A DNA stretch of 33,373 nt from Acidobacterium sp. (GCA_003167515.1 PMSS01000310.1:2039-35411); one strand, 5' to 3'. Shown: positions 9,069-16,681, numbered from the stretch's first letter. The notes: generated by a model not told the origin, from the sequence alone. Numbers and translations: made by a program.

Positions 9069-10055
9069 ATGATCTCGGTCGTCGTACCAATCTTCAACGA
9101 GGAAGAGAACATTCTCCTCTTCCACGAAGCCGTTGCCTATGCCTTAAGAGACATCGGCGAGGACTGGGAGGTGGTCTACGTCAATGACGGTTCGAGGGAC
9201 TCCTCACTGGATATACTCCGCGGACTGCAGTCCGCCGACTACCACGTCGTTGTGGTCGATCTGTCGCGCAACTGGGGGCACATGGGCGCGATCTCGGCGG
9301 GCCTGCAGACAGCCCGCGGCGATGCTGTTGTCATGATGGATGGTGACTTCCAGGATCCCCCGGAAGTTTTGCCGCAGTTAGTCGAAGCATGGCACCAGGG
9401 ATCTCAGGTCGTAGTGGCCGTCAGGCGGAGCCGGCAGGAACGCCGCAAGGTTCTCGCCAAGCTGTTCCCGATCTTTTATCGCGTGCTGGGCGCCCTATCC
9501 GATTTTCCCATACCTCTGAACGCCGGAATTTTCGGTCTCATGGACCGGCAGGCCGTCGACGCGATCAACGCCATGCGCGAAAACAACCGCTACCTGCCTG
9601 GCCTGCGCGCGTGGGTCGGTTATAGCAACACCGTTATCTACTACGATCGGCAGGATCGCGCCGCTGGCGACGGCAAGCTGACGTTCGTCAGCCGCATCAA
9701 GTATGCGATGGACGCGATCACCAGCTTCAGTTTCAAGCCGTTGCGACTCTGTTTCGCGCTGTCGGCGCTCTCCTGTTGCGTGGCCGCCATACTTGGGCTG
9801 TCAGGCCTGATATCGAGCAGCGCATTGACCGCCGTGGGCTGCGGCGTGGCGGCGGCAATCTTCATGGTCGGAGGCGCGGTCCTCCTCTCTCTCGGCGTAC
9901 TGGGTGAATATCTGGGTCGCGTCTACGACGAAGTCCGGCAGAGACCGCTGTCAATCGTCAACAAGGTCTACTACGCTTCGGATATGGCTGGGGCTCTGGT
10001 GGACCAGTCCGCAAACGAGGAAGAGCCAGCGGCGAGGATACTGCGGATCGCTTAA
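9069..10055 (+). CDS. GtrB/DPM1-type glycosyltransferase family 2, polyprenyl-phosphate sugar transferase
   Basis: The start is set by a strong Shine-Dalgarno sequence (AAGGAGG) 6 nt before the ATG at 9069; the longer ORF in the track is not needed. The 328-residue protein opens with the GT2 GT-A fold (ISVVVPIFNEEENI, then VNDGSRDSS). The metal/nucleotide motif DGDFQDPPE matches the D-D-LQDPPE signature of the GtrB/DPM1 group. Two C-terminal TM segments (residues ~235-255 and ~265-290) followed by LGEYLGRVYDEVRQRP are also typical. Such enzymes load a sugar onto undecaprenyl phosphate at the cytoplasmic face, supplying GT-C enzymes such as the PF10131-like gene upstream. Donor sugar unknown. 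Confidence 0.9.
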   Translation: MISVVVPIFNEEENILLFHEAVAYALRDIGEDWEVVYVNDGSRDSSLDILRGLQSADYHVVVVDLSRNWGHMGAISAGLQTARGDAVVMMDGDFQDPPEVLPQLVEAWHQGSQVVVAVRRSRQERRKVLAKLFPIFYRVLGALSDFPIPLNAGIFGLMDRQAVDAINAMRENNRYLPGLRAWVGYSNTVIYYDRQDRAAGDGKLTFVSRIKYAMDAITSFSFKPLRLCFALSALSCCVAAILGLSGLISSSALTAVGCGVAAAIFMVGGAVLLSLGVLGEYLGRVYDEVRQRPLSIVNKVYYASDMAGALVDQSANEEEPAARILRIA

Positions 10056-10076
10056 ACGTCGAACCAGTCGGCGTGG

Positions 10077-11030
10077 CTACTGCGATCCGGCCGGGCAGGT
10101 GGGTATCCCCGGCTCGATCGCGGTGCCTTCCTCGTAATCGTTCCACGTCGCAATCAGCAGGAAGGGCAGCGTATTGTCTGACGGGTAGTACTGCCGCCAG
10201 AAGTTCAGCGTGTCGGTAAACGTCTTACCGCAGCGTGCTGAGATATGGCGGTTGAGACTCCACGAGGCTTTGCTGTCGTTAAACTGCGCCCAAGCGCCAC
10301 CTACGGCAATCTTGTCGGGATATTTGGTTTGCATGGTGCTGTAGAAGTCGGCGAGATAATCGTCTCCCCAATTGCCCCCGTCCGCCGCCCAGCCCTTTTT
10401 CCCCGGCTGCACCCAGGCATAAAACCCGTCAAAAGCGTTCACGTAGGGGCCGCCGGGCAGGTTTTCGTAGATGAGCAACGGCGCCGGATTCCATTTGTTC
10501 AGATCTTCCCGGACACGGTTCCAATCCGTATGCATGCCCTTGGGAAAGATGAATATGACGGGCCGCCCCTCGTATTCGAGGTACGCCTGCCTTCCTGCGG
10601 AGTCCGGAGCAAAGTAAGTATCGTGAAACATTTTGAAGTCGGAGAGCGTATCGTCGGTCGCGCCGTCTTCCTGATCGGTCTCGTCATACATCATCGCGAC
10701 CTTAAACTTCTGCTCGGCTGCGGCAGTCTGCATCAGAGCGTAGGTCTGATCGTTGAAGGGGTCGCGATCCCCATACCAGTCCACGACAAAGCCGGAAATC
10801 CCCATGGCCTTTGCCTGGCGGATTTGCTTGCGGATCTCGGCTGGGTCGTGCGACGAATATCCGACGGAAATGTGGGCAGGATGGCCGAACCACGGTTCAT
10901 ACACTGCAAGCAGCTGCGGCGCACTGCTGCCGTGCTTCGGTCGAAGCCGCGTCACCTTCTGCGTTGGCGATTGAGAACATCCGTGAACAAGCAGAAGAAG
11001 GGAAAATAATGCAGTCGTTATACGAGCCAT
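10077..11030 (-). CDS. GH99-like lipoprotein (putative endo-mannosidase-type glycosidase)
   Basis: I place the start at the ATG at 11030 (317 residues) because it begins a short lipoprotein signal, MARITTALFSLLLLVHGC, with the lipobox ending HGC. The 35 residues upstream in the ORF track are not signal-like. The mature protein opens with LLAVYEPWFGHPAH and then GFVVDWYGDRDPFND, as in GH99/GH71-like (beta/alpha)8 proteins. Near the C-terminus it has WNDYEEGTAIEP, matching the conserved W-N-E-(W)-x-EGT-x-IEP region that carries acidic active-site residues in GH99. It converges on the GT2 and diverges from the flippase, so it sits inside the glycan locus. A role trimming or releasing the exported glycan in the periplasm or at the outer membrane is inferred. 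Confidence 0.75.
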   Translation of the reverse strand: MARITTALFSLLLLVHGCSQSPTQKVTRLRPKHGSSAPQLLAVYEPWFGHPAHISVGYSSHDPAEIRKQIRQAKAMGISGFVVDWYGDRDPFNDQTYALMQTAAAEQKFKVAMMYDETDQEDGATDDTLSDFKMFHDTYFAPDSAGRQAYLEYEGRPVIFIFPKGMHTDWNRVREDLNKWNPAPLLIYENLPGGPYVNAFDGFYAWVQPGKKGWAADGGNWGDDYLADFYSTMQTKYPDKIAVGGAWAQFNDSKASWSLNRHISARCGKTFTDTLNFWRQYYPSDNTLPFLLIATWNDYEEGTAIEPGIPTCPAGSQ

Positions 11031-11066
11031 TACGGGAATGGTTCTTAGACGGCGGCAACACCGGCC

Positions 11067-13205
11067 ATGGTTGTCCGGCATCGGCGTTTTGACGCTGACC
11101 CTGCGAGCAGCCGGACGGTTGAAGGCCGCATCCAATGCTCAGTTCAAAACACCTCTCTCATAGAGGGAGACGGCCTCGATGGATTCGCACGATTTCTCGC
11201 CGCCAACCCCACCGCGACGGAGTTTGTAGCTTTGGAGATTAGCCCGACAGACCGATCAAGAACTCTGCATGCCCGTATTTTGTCGGGAAGTTTCGTACTG
11301 ATTCTGGGGTCGGGCCTCGCCACCGCAGCCAATTTTGTCTACAACATGGCGGTTGCGCGGTTTCTGGGCCCCACCGGCTACGGTCACGCAACGGCTGTCT
11401 ACACTCTTCTGATTCTGACCTCAGCGGCAACCCTCTCTTTCCAGATCATCTCCGCCAAGGTAGTCGCCCAGCAAAGCTCTCTCGAAGCCAAAGCTGCCGT
11501 CTATCGCGCATTTCACCACGCCGCGTGGGCCTGCGGGATCGCCCTCGCCCTGCTCCTGCTCGTATTTCAGAGCTGGATCGCCGCCTACCTCAACCTGCCA
11601 AGCCCCGTTCTCGTGGCCTTGTTGGCCGCCGGTGTTGCCTTTTACGTTCCCCTCGGCAGTCGGCGCGGCTACATTCAGGGGGTCTGTGGTTTCCGCATCC
11701 TCGCCACGAATATGGTGCTCGAAGGAGTCGTTCGACTCTTCGGCTCGCTCCTGCTGGTCAAACTTGGCTTCGGCGTCCGCGGAGTGGTCGCCGCCAATGC
11801 CGCGGCGGTTGCGGTAGCCTATTTCGCCGCCATACCCCGGTCCGCTCCGCGTGTACCCAACCCGCTGCAATTCCAATATGCCCTTCGCGAGACCTTCCAG
11901 GCCCTGATCTTCTTTTCCGGCCAGGTCCTCATCAACAATTGTGACATCGTTCTGGTCAAGCACTTCTTCCTGCCGACAACCGCAGGGCTCTACGCGGCGG
12001 TAGCCATGGTCGGCCGCGTCATCTTTTCCTTCTCTTTCGCAGTTGTCAATTCCATGTTTCCGCTGGTGGCAGGCACCCGCCAGGAAGAGAGAAGGGGACT
12101 GAAGGCGATCGCGACGTCCTGCTTACTCGTCCTGGTCATCGGCTCTGCTTTCGCTCTCGGCCTGCGTCTTGCCCCGGCGGCGATCTGGACAACCATGTTC
12201 GGAAGTGGCTTTGCAATTAGCGGGCAATTCGGACTCCCTTACCTCCTGGCGCTGTATGCCATAACTACGGTCGTCTATTCGCTCAGCGTGGTGATCACGA
12301 CCTACGAAATGTCCTACAAAATCGCGAATGCCAGCTGGATTCAGCTGGCTTTCAGTGGCATCGTTATTGCCGGCATTTGCCGATTCCATTCGTCGCTACG
12401 AGAAGTTATCTGGGTACAACTGGTTGTGATGATCGTGTTGCTCGTCGTTGTGGCTGTCCCCTTCATCCTTAGCTCGCTGTCGGAGTCGCGTATGTTGCAG
12501 GGAACTGCGGGCGCCGGTCCCATCAGGATCATGCGCCGCGTATCGGAAGACCAAGTTATCGCCGAATTCCTCAGGAACGATATCAATAGTCCAGCCTTCC
12601 ACGATTATCGAGAGTCCCTGGGTCACCTAGTCACCGATCCGAATCTCGATGATCCCAGTGAGAACGCGAAAAGGAAAGCCCTCTTTTTCATCCGGCATCG
12701 CGCACTGTGGAAGGAGCTGCCCAGAGATACCGAATGGTATGAGGTGGAACTGCGGCCGGCGGAGTTCTCGCAGATCAGGTTCTTTCCAAGAGCACAGTGG
12801 CGCAAGCTCGCAAAGGGAGACTTCTCCGCTCCCGCTGTGGTCGAGCGCCTCCGCAGTCAGGAGAATCTCATCCACCCTGGCTTCCGGTCGAAAATCGACT
12901 CCATTCGCAAGCGGTTGGGGCCGCAGGATGCAGCGTTGGGCACCGTGGTTCTGATCGGCATCAGCGAGAAGGAGCCGGTTACCGTTCTTGATGGCAATCA
13001 CCGCCTGGCCGCGGCGATGCTCGCCTCCTCACCGGACGGATTTGAGAAGCTGCGCTTCCTCTGCGGACTATCGCCGACGATGACGAGATGTTGCTGGTAC
13101 AACACCAATCTGGTCACACTGCTTCGCTATGGAAAGAACATCGTCGGGCACATTGTGCGGGATCCCGAGGCAGAGCTTGCGCGTCTATTGCAGACCAGTG
13201 GCTAG
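11067..13205 (+). CDS. Polysaccharide flippase (MATE/MVF-like) fused to a ParB/Srx-like C-terminal domain
   Basis: Residues ~75-475 form about 12-14 TM helices of an O-antigen/exopolysaccharide flippase. The first conserved motif is NFVYNMAVARFLGPTGYG, followed later by the DIVLVKHFF segment common in Wzx-like proteins. Residues ~490-712 are soluble and contain VTVLDGNHRLAAAML near residue 640. This is the DGxHR-type loop of the ParB/sulfiredoxin superfamily, whose members include CTPases (ParB), sulfiredoxin and free-serine kinases (SerK, SbnI). The reading frame is uninterrupted across both parts, so this is a fusion. The start is uncertain: ATG 11067 follows the track, but a TTG at 11232 with GGAG 9 nt upstream leaves a more usual short N-terminus before TM1. 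The flippase would export lipid-linked glycan; the domain's activity is unknown. Confidence 0.85.
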   Translation: MVVRHRRFDADPASSRTVEGRIQCSVQNTSLIEGDGLDGFARFLAANPTATEFVALEISPTDRSRTLHARILSGSFVLILGSGLATAANFVYNMAVARFLGPTGYGHATAVYTLLILTSAATLSFQIISAKVVAQQSSLEAKAAVYRAFHHAAWACGIALALLLLVFQSWIAAYLNLPSPVLVALLAAGVAFYVPLGSRRGYIQGVCGFRILATNMVLEGVVRLFGSLLLVKLGFGVRGVVAANAAAVAVAYFAAIPRSAPRVPNPLQFQYALRETFQALIFFSGQVLINNCDIVLVKHFFLPTTAGLYAAVAMVGRVIFSFSFAVVNSMFPLVAGTRQEERRGLKAIATSCLLVLVIGSAFALGLRLAPAAIWTTMFGSGFAISGQFGLPYLLALYAITTVVYSLSVVITTYEMSYKIANASWIQLAFSGIVIAGICRFHSSLREVIWVQLVVMIVLLVVVAVPFILSSLSESRMLQGTAGAGPIRIMRRVSEDQVIAEFLRNDINSPAFHDYRESLGHLVTDPNLDDPSENAKRKALFFIRHRALWKELPRDTEWYEVELRPAEFSQIRFFPRAQWRKLAKGDFSAPAVVERLRSQENLIHPGFRSKIDSIRKRLGPQDAALGTVVLIGISEKEPVTVLDGNHRLAAAMLASSPDGFEKLRFLCGLSPTMTRCCWYNTNLVTLLRYGKNIVGHIVRDPEAELARLLQTSG

Positions 13206-13249
13206 CTTATTAGTACGAGCGAGTAGAAAAGGGAGGGGAATTCAAAGAT

Positions 13250-13642
13250 ATGACAACCGGTTTGCGTGCTGTGGCTGTAAAGAGATTCCCGGACGAGCTC
13301 AGTGTGAAGCTGAAGCTCACCTTCCTTCACGAAATCAGCGGCGTTATGAGTGCAAATCGGCCACGTCTCGTCCTTGACTGCTCTGGTCTCGGTGAATGCA
13401 ACAGCTCCGCCATTCATCTCCTGCTGCATTGTCTCGAAGAGGCGATGAAACGCAACGGAGATGTCAGACTCGCTGCAATCCCGCCCGCAGCAGCCGTGGC
13501 TCTGGTCAGCACCGGAGTAGCGCGGCTGTTTGAGAAGTTCGATACCACCGCTGAGGCGGTGAACAGCTTCCATCAACTTCCCAAAGATACGGAAAGACAG
13601 CCGTTGTGGGGCCCGCAACAGGAATCAGAAAAGGCCGCGTAA
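13250..13642 (+). CDS. STAS-domain protein (anti-sigma-factor-antagonist-like)
   Basis: This 130-residue single-domain protein is preceded by a purine-rich Shine-Dalgarno region (GGGAGGGG). It has the STAS core RLVLDCSGLGECNSSAIHLLL. The position of the phospho-accepting Ser in SpoIIAA-like proteins is kept (N-S-S), but the usual preceding Asp is Asn and the following Gly is Ala. The next strand/helix (DVRLAAIPPAAAVALVSTGVARLF) is also typical. STAS proteins are usually partner-switch regulators or small binding modules. No anti-sigma kinase is nearby. Located between a flippase and a kinase-like gene, it may regulate the glycan machinery; this is inference. The start might lie slightly downstream, but the STAS core is not affected. 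Confidence 0.8.
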   Translation: MTTGLRAVAVKRFPDELSVKLKLTFLHEISGVMSANRPRLVLDCSGLGECNSSAIHLLLHCLEEAMKRNGDVRLAAIPPAAAVALVSTGVARLFEKFDTTAEAVNSFHQLPKDTERQPLWGPQQESEKAA

Positions 13643-13643
13643 G

Positions 13644-13679
13644 GTGCCCGGTCCCGGCGTTGAACCCGCCGGGTGGCAC
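13644..13679 (+). promoter_or_regulatory. Intercistronic hairpin between the STAS gene and the next gene
   Basis: Immediately after the STAS stop codon there is a perfect 7-bp stem (CCCGGCG / CGCCGGG, loop TTGAACC). It is extended by an outer 5-bp pairing (GTGCC / GGCAC) across a small asymmetric bulge. The structure ends directly before the Shine-Dalgarno sequence (GGAGG) of the following gene. No T-run follows, so it is more likely an mRNA-stability or processing element, or a partial attenuator, than a complete intrinsic terminator. Confidence 0.5.
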
Positions 13680-13690
13680 GGAGGTAAGAC

Positions 13691-14179
13691 ATGAAAACTG
13701 CACGATCATGGTTTCAACGGCAGGTCGCCGTTTGCCTGATGTTCCTGCTGGCTGCCCCACTCGGGGTAGCGGCTCAACAGGAAACCCCGCCCGTCCAGCA
13801 AGCAGCTGCAACGTCTGCCCAGATCCCTCCGCAAACCGCCCAGCTGGCGGATGCTGCGCCATTGCCCGATAGTCCCAATCCCGCAGTCAGTCCCGCAGCG
13901 CCGCAATCCAGCACGGCAAGCCCACAATCCAACTCGTCGCAGACAACTCCGCAACAACAAAACGGCCCGTCGCAACCACTGGGAACCGCCGCCGCGCCTT
14001 ATGAACCGGGCACCGGTGTTGCCGCATCCAGACCGTCGGGAGCGGCTATCGCTCCAGCACGCCAGAAGCGCACGCGATCTTTCATGATCAGGGTTGGACT
14101 CCTGATCGGGGCTGCCGTTGCTGTCGGCACGGTTATCGCCCTTTCCAGTGCGAGCCCGAGCCAGCCGTCGGCAAAATAA
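13691..14179 (+). CDS. Pro/Gln/Ser-rich exported protein with C-terminal membrane segment
   Basis: The family is not recognised. The 162-residue protein has a signal peptide (FQRQVAVCLMFLLAAPLGVAAQ, cleavage near VAA/Q). About 95 low-complexity residues follow, rich in Pro, Gln, Ser and Ala. Near the C-terminus a basic stretch (ARQKRTRSF) is followed by one TM helix (LLIGAAVAVGTVIALSS). A good Shine-Dalgarno sequence (GGAGG) lies upstream. The layout suggests a disordered periplasmic linker tethered to the inner membrane. It lies between the STAS and P-loop kinase-like genes, all on the plus strand with gaps under 50 nt, so co-transcription with the flippase is likely. Confidence 0.7.
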   Translation: MKTARSWFQRQVAVCLMFLLAAPLGVAAQQETPPVQQAAATSAQIPPQTAQLADAAPLPDSPNPAVSPAAPQSSTASPQSNSSQTTPQQQNGPSQPLGTAAAPYEPGTGVAASRPSGAAIAPARQKRTRSFMIRVGLLIGAAVAVGTVIALSSASPSQPSAK

Positions 14180-14215
14180 GGAGTTGCTGCGTATCCATCA
14201 CGGGAGGCCCCTGCA

Positions 14216-14932
14216 ATGCGATCGGAAGCCAAACACAAACGCGCCGGTTTTGTGAGCTTTTCCGGCATCGATGGCGCGGGAAAGAGCACGCAGATTAATC
14301 TTCTTCGCGCTCGTTTGCAGCTAGCCGGTCTCCGCGTTCGGGTGATTACATTTTGGGATGACGTTGCCTGCTTAACCGGATTGCGCGAGGCCACCGGGCA
14401 CAAGCTGTTTAAAGGAGACAAAGGCGTCGGCACCCCCGAGTCACCCATCAACAGGCGGGACAAAAACGTCAGATCACACTTCATGACGATGGTTAGGTTA
14501 TGCCTTTACCTCGCTGATGCCGTTGCGCTTCGCCGCACAGTGAAAAGGGCACTCGTGTCCAACGAAGATTTCGTGATCTGTGACCGCTATGCCTATGACG
14601 AGCTCGTGAACCTGACTCCGCACAATTGGTTCATCCGGGCTTATGTGCGGCTGGTCATGAAGCTCGTCCTGCGGCCGGATATCAGCTATTTTCTGGACGC
14701 TGATCCTATTCAGGCCCGCGCCCGCAAGCCCGAGTATCCGCTCGATTTCCTCTATACCTGCCGAGAATCGTATTTGACCCTGAGCGAACTGGCGGGTGGA
14801 ATCACGATCATTCCTCCCATGCCAGTGCGTGAGGCTGAGCGCGAGATCCTGAAGCACCTGCTGCTCCGAGACACGCAATGCGACCGGAGAATAGCATTCG
14901 TTGGAGAGGACGATCTTGGCATTCCCGCGTAG
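14216..14932 (+). CDS. Thymidylate-kinase-like P-loop protein of a polysaccharide locus
   Basis: The 238-residue protein has a perfect Walker A motif (FSGIDGAGKST, residues ~12-22). It also has the DRY-like motif of thymidylate kinases (VICDRYAYDELVNL, around residue 120) and a FLDADPIQARARKPEYPLD segment like the lid/LID-adjacent region (normally LD.. P..a..R). A Shine-Dalgarno sequence GGGAGG lies 8 nt before the ATG. It differs from housekeeping Tmk in its long insert after the P-loop region (residues ~45-95) and in its genomic setting, next to flippase, STAS and secreted proteins. Related divergent Tmk-like proteins are often encoded in glycan clusters with no assigned substrate. It may phosphorylate a sugar or nucleotide precursor; this is inference. 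Confidence 0.8.
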   Translation: MRSEAKHKRAGFVSFSGIDGAGKSTQINLLRARLQLAGLRVRVITFWDDVACLTGLREATGHKLFKGDKGVGTPESPINRRDKNVRSHFMTMVRLCLYLADAVALRRTVKRALVSNEDFVICDRYAYDELVNLTPHNWFIRAYVRLVMKLVLRPDISYFLDADPIQARARKPEYPLDFLYTCRESYLTLSELAGGITIIPPMPVREAEREILKHLLLRDTQCDRRIAFVGEDDLGIPA

Positions 14933-15131
14933 AGATGCGGCCTTCATTGCCACATCCGGTTCCTGTTGAGTTACTCAAAATCCCCGCGGCTACCACGCCC
15001 TCATCACATTAGTACCCAACCCAGAGCAAAAGAGTAACGCACCCTTGCGCCTGCATCGGGAAGGTGCAAACATCTACGTCACCGCTGGACTTCCGCACCT
15101 CAGGAGCCCGTCGGCATAGCTAAGAACAAGA

Positions 15132-15159
15132 GAACCGTTTCACAATTGGTTCCTTTTTT
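15132..15159 (+). terminator. Possible intrinsic terminator after the kinase-like gene
   Basis: The 271-nt gap between the kinase-like gene and the small gene at 15204 holds no convincing ORF. Near its end GAACC and GGTTC form a 5-bp stem (11-nt loop) followed at once by CTTTTTTA. The T-run is good but the stem is short and not GC-rich, so this is a weak terminator candidate for the glycan operon. Nothing else recognisable was seen in the gap. Confidence 0.35.
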
Positions 15160-15203
15160 ATTGATCGGCATTGTTTGAATTTCTGCTTTGGAGAGCTGGT
15201 CCC

Positions 15204-15434
15204 ATGTCAACCATCACAGTCTATGTACGGTGCAATCCGGACGAGCCGCGAATTCATGTCCTCGCCAAACAGCTCAGGATCGCCGGCCTGTCCGAGGGCA
15301 GCGACCCGGCGGCCGACAGTCCGGGCGAGGATGACAAAACGCTTGCCGAAAAGGTCTGCCTGTTCCTCGAACGGCGGCGCAGCTCAATAGAGAGGGTTGA
15401 ATATTTGAGGAAGCGCCGGCGGACGGCGCGTTAA
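15204..15434 (+). CDS. Small hypothetical protein
   Basis: I chose the internal ATG at 15204 (MSTITVYVRC, 76 residues) over the track start at 15171 because GGAGAG lies 8 nt upstream. The sequence has an N-terminal beta strand and a charged middle with several Asp/Glu. It ends in an Arg-rich helix (LERRRSSIERVEYLRKRRR). No family is recognised and there is no membrane segment or signal. The strongly basic C-terminus could bind nucleic acid, but this is only compositional. It converges with the LuxR-type gene. Moderate chance that it is not a real gene. Confidence 0.4.
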   Translation: MSTITVYVRCNPDEPRIHVLAKQLRIAGLSEGSDPAADSPGEDDKTLAEKVCLFLERRRSSIERVEYLRKRRRTAR

Positions 15435-15476
15435 CGTCTGATAACAGATATTCTGTTAACTCAACGCCGCCCTGCG

Positions 15477-16136
15477 CTAAGAATCCTTCTCGCCCCACGC
15501 GCCGCTGGCCGCCTGCACCGACAAGGCGATCCTGTTCCCCACGCCGACTTTCCGCATGAGCCGGGCCACATAGGACTTCACGGTTTGTTCCCGAATGCTG
15601 AGCGCCTGGGCGATCTCCCGGTTCGATCGCGCGAGAACCAGCTGCTGCAGCACTTCTTCCTCGCGTTCCGTAAACCGCGGACTATGCCGCCGCCGTCGCG
15701 CCGCCGCTCCGTCGAGCGTTCGATCCACGAAGGTCGACAGCACCCGTCTCGGCACCCAGATCGATCCATCCAGCACCGCGCAGGCCGCCTGCATCACCTG
15801 CAGCGGAGACACCGTTTCCTCCAGCCACCCCTTGGCGCCGGCACTCAGGGCGTCCATGATTCTTTCCGGTTCCGAGCCCGAACCGATCACGAGAACCTTC
15901 AGACCCTGATTCCGCGCCCGCAGCCTCGCCAGCAGAGCCAGCGAAAACGTCTGATCCCGAAGCACAACCACCGCCAGGTCCAGGGCAGTTTCCTTAAACG
16001 CCACCGCCCACTCCGTAGCCACAACCTTGAAATCCGGCTGCGAAGCAAAAATTTCCCGCAGTCCGGCGATGCGGATCGGCTCGAAATCCAGCAATCCTAC
16101 CCGCAGGGGGCGCGTGGGACGAGTGATAGTTTCCAT
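15477..16136 (-). CDS. LuxR/NarL-type transcriptional regulator with degenerate receiver domain
   Basis: The 219-residue protein has the two-domain layout of NarL/FixJ regulators. Residues ~10-130 align with a receiver (LRVGLLDFEPIRIAGLREIF matches the first strand and helix). Residues ~150-212 are a LuxR HTH (FTEREEEVLQQLVLARSNREIAQ and REQTVKSYVARLMRKVGV). Key receiver residues are lost: the second acidic residue of strand 1 is Phe, the phospho-acceptor Asp position in LDLAVVVLRD is Val, the conserved Thr is Gly and the conserved Lys is Glu. It is therefore an aspartate-less receiver and probably not controlled by a histidine kinase. No partner kinase is adjacent. It is divergent from the HU-like gene, with 272 nt between. 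Confidence 0.9.
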   Translation of the reverse strand: METITRPTRPLRVGLLDFEPIRIAGLREIFASQPDFKVVATEWAVAFKETALDLAVVVLRDQTFSLALLARLRARNQGLKVLVIGSGSEPERIMDALSAGAKGWLEETVSPLQVMQAACAVLDGSIWVPRRVLSTFVDRTLDGAAARRRRHSPRFTEREEEVLQQLVLARSNREIAQALSIREQTVKSYVARLMRKVGVGNRIALSVQAASGAWGEKDS

Positions 16137-16340
16137 AGGCTCTTACAACTTCGGCAGAACAATTCCCTGCTGGTTCTGGTACTTGCCTTTCCGGTCTGCG
16201 TAGCTGATCTCGCAGGGTTCGTCCGGCTCCGCCCGCAGTGGCTTTGTATTCGGTATCACCAGAGTACCAAGCCCTCCCATTCCGGATCGAAAGGGCTGGT
16301 GTCTCACGATGATACTGCATCTTACGGCAGGGGCGGCACA

Positions 16341-16369
16341 TTGACAATGCGGCAAAACATTTCTACGAT
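16341..16369 (+). promoter_or_regulatory. Sigma70-type promoter for the HU-like gene
   Basis: The sequence shows TTGACA (16341-16346), a 17-nt spacer, and TACGAT (16364-16369). The -35 is perfect and the -10 matches 4 of 6. The predicted transcription start is near 16376, giving a leader of about 33 nt that contains GGAG 6 nt before the TTG start codon at 16409. This is the best promoter match in the window. The rest of the 272-nt divergent gap has no other clear signal. Confidence 0.75.
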
Positions 16370-16408
16370 CAGCCTTGAGACGCACCGTTCGCCTGACCGG
16401 AGAAAACC

Positions 16409-16681
16409 TTGATAAAACAGGACATCATTCACCAGGTGATTGAGCGCACCGGCCTTCAGCGCAACAAGGCTGAAGCTGCCGTCGATACCGTATTCGAATC
16501 CCTCAAGCGCGCCCTCGCCGAGGGACAGCGTATCGAGCTGCGCGGCTTCGGCGTTTTCAACGTCCGTCCGCGCAAGACCGGCATCGGCCGCAATCCCCGC
16601 ACCGGAGCTGAAGTCAGCATCGCTCCGGGCAAAGCCGTCCGCTTCAAGCCAGGAAAAGAACTCCACCTCCTCGATCAATAG
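16409..16681 (+). CDS. HU/IHF-family DNA-binding protein
   Basis: This 90-residue protein has the normal HU length. It opens MIKQDIIHQVIERTGLQRNKAE, the helix-turn-helix dimerisation body. It contains the RIELRGFGVFNVRPRKTGIGRNPRTG core, where the GRNP motif at the tip of the beta arm carries the intercalating Pro, and ends in VRFKPGKEL. It bends or compacts DNA non-specifically and also assists recombination and transcription. The start codon is TTG, supported by GGAG 6 nt upstream and by the family N-terminus. It has its own strong promoter and is a stand-alone gene. HU versus IHF cannot be decided from sequence alone; one gene with this arm suggests an HU homodimer. Confidence 0.95.
   Translation: MIKQDIIHQVIERTGLQRNKAEAAVDTVFESLKRALAEGQRIELRGFGVFNVRPRKTGIGRNPRTGAEVSIAPGKAVRFKPGKELHLLDQ

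Noticed and set aside
14933-15203. Possible riboswitch or small RNA in the 271-nt gap
   Set aside because: I looked for conserved riboswitch-like blocks and tRNA shape and saw none; only a weak terminator-like stem near the end.
16143-16385. 80-aa minus-strand ORF in the LuxR/HU gap
   Set aside because: It overlaps the HU promoter, has no Shine-Dalgarno sequence or family pattern, and is probably chance.
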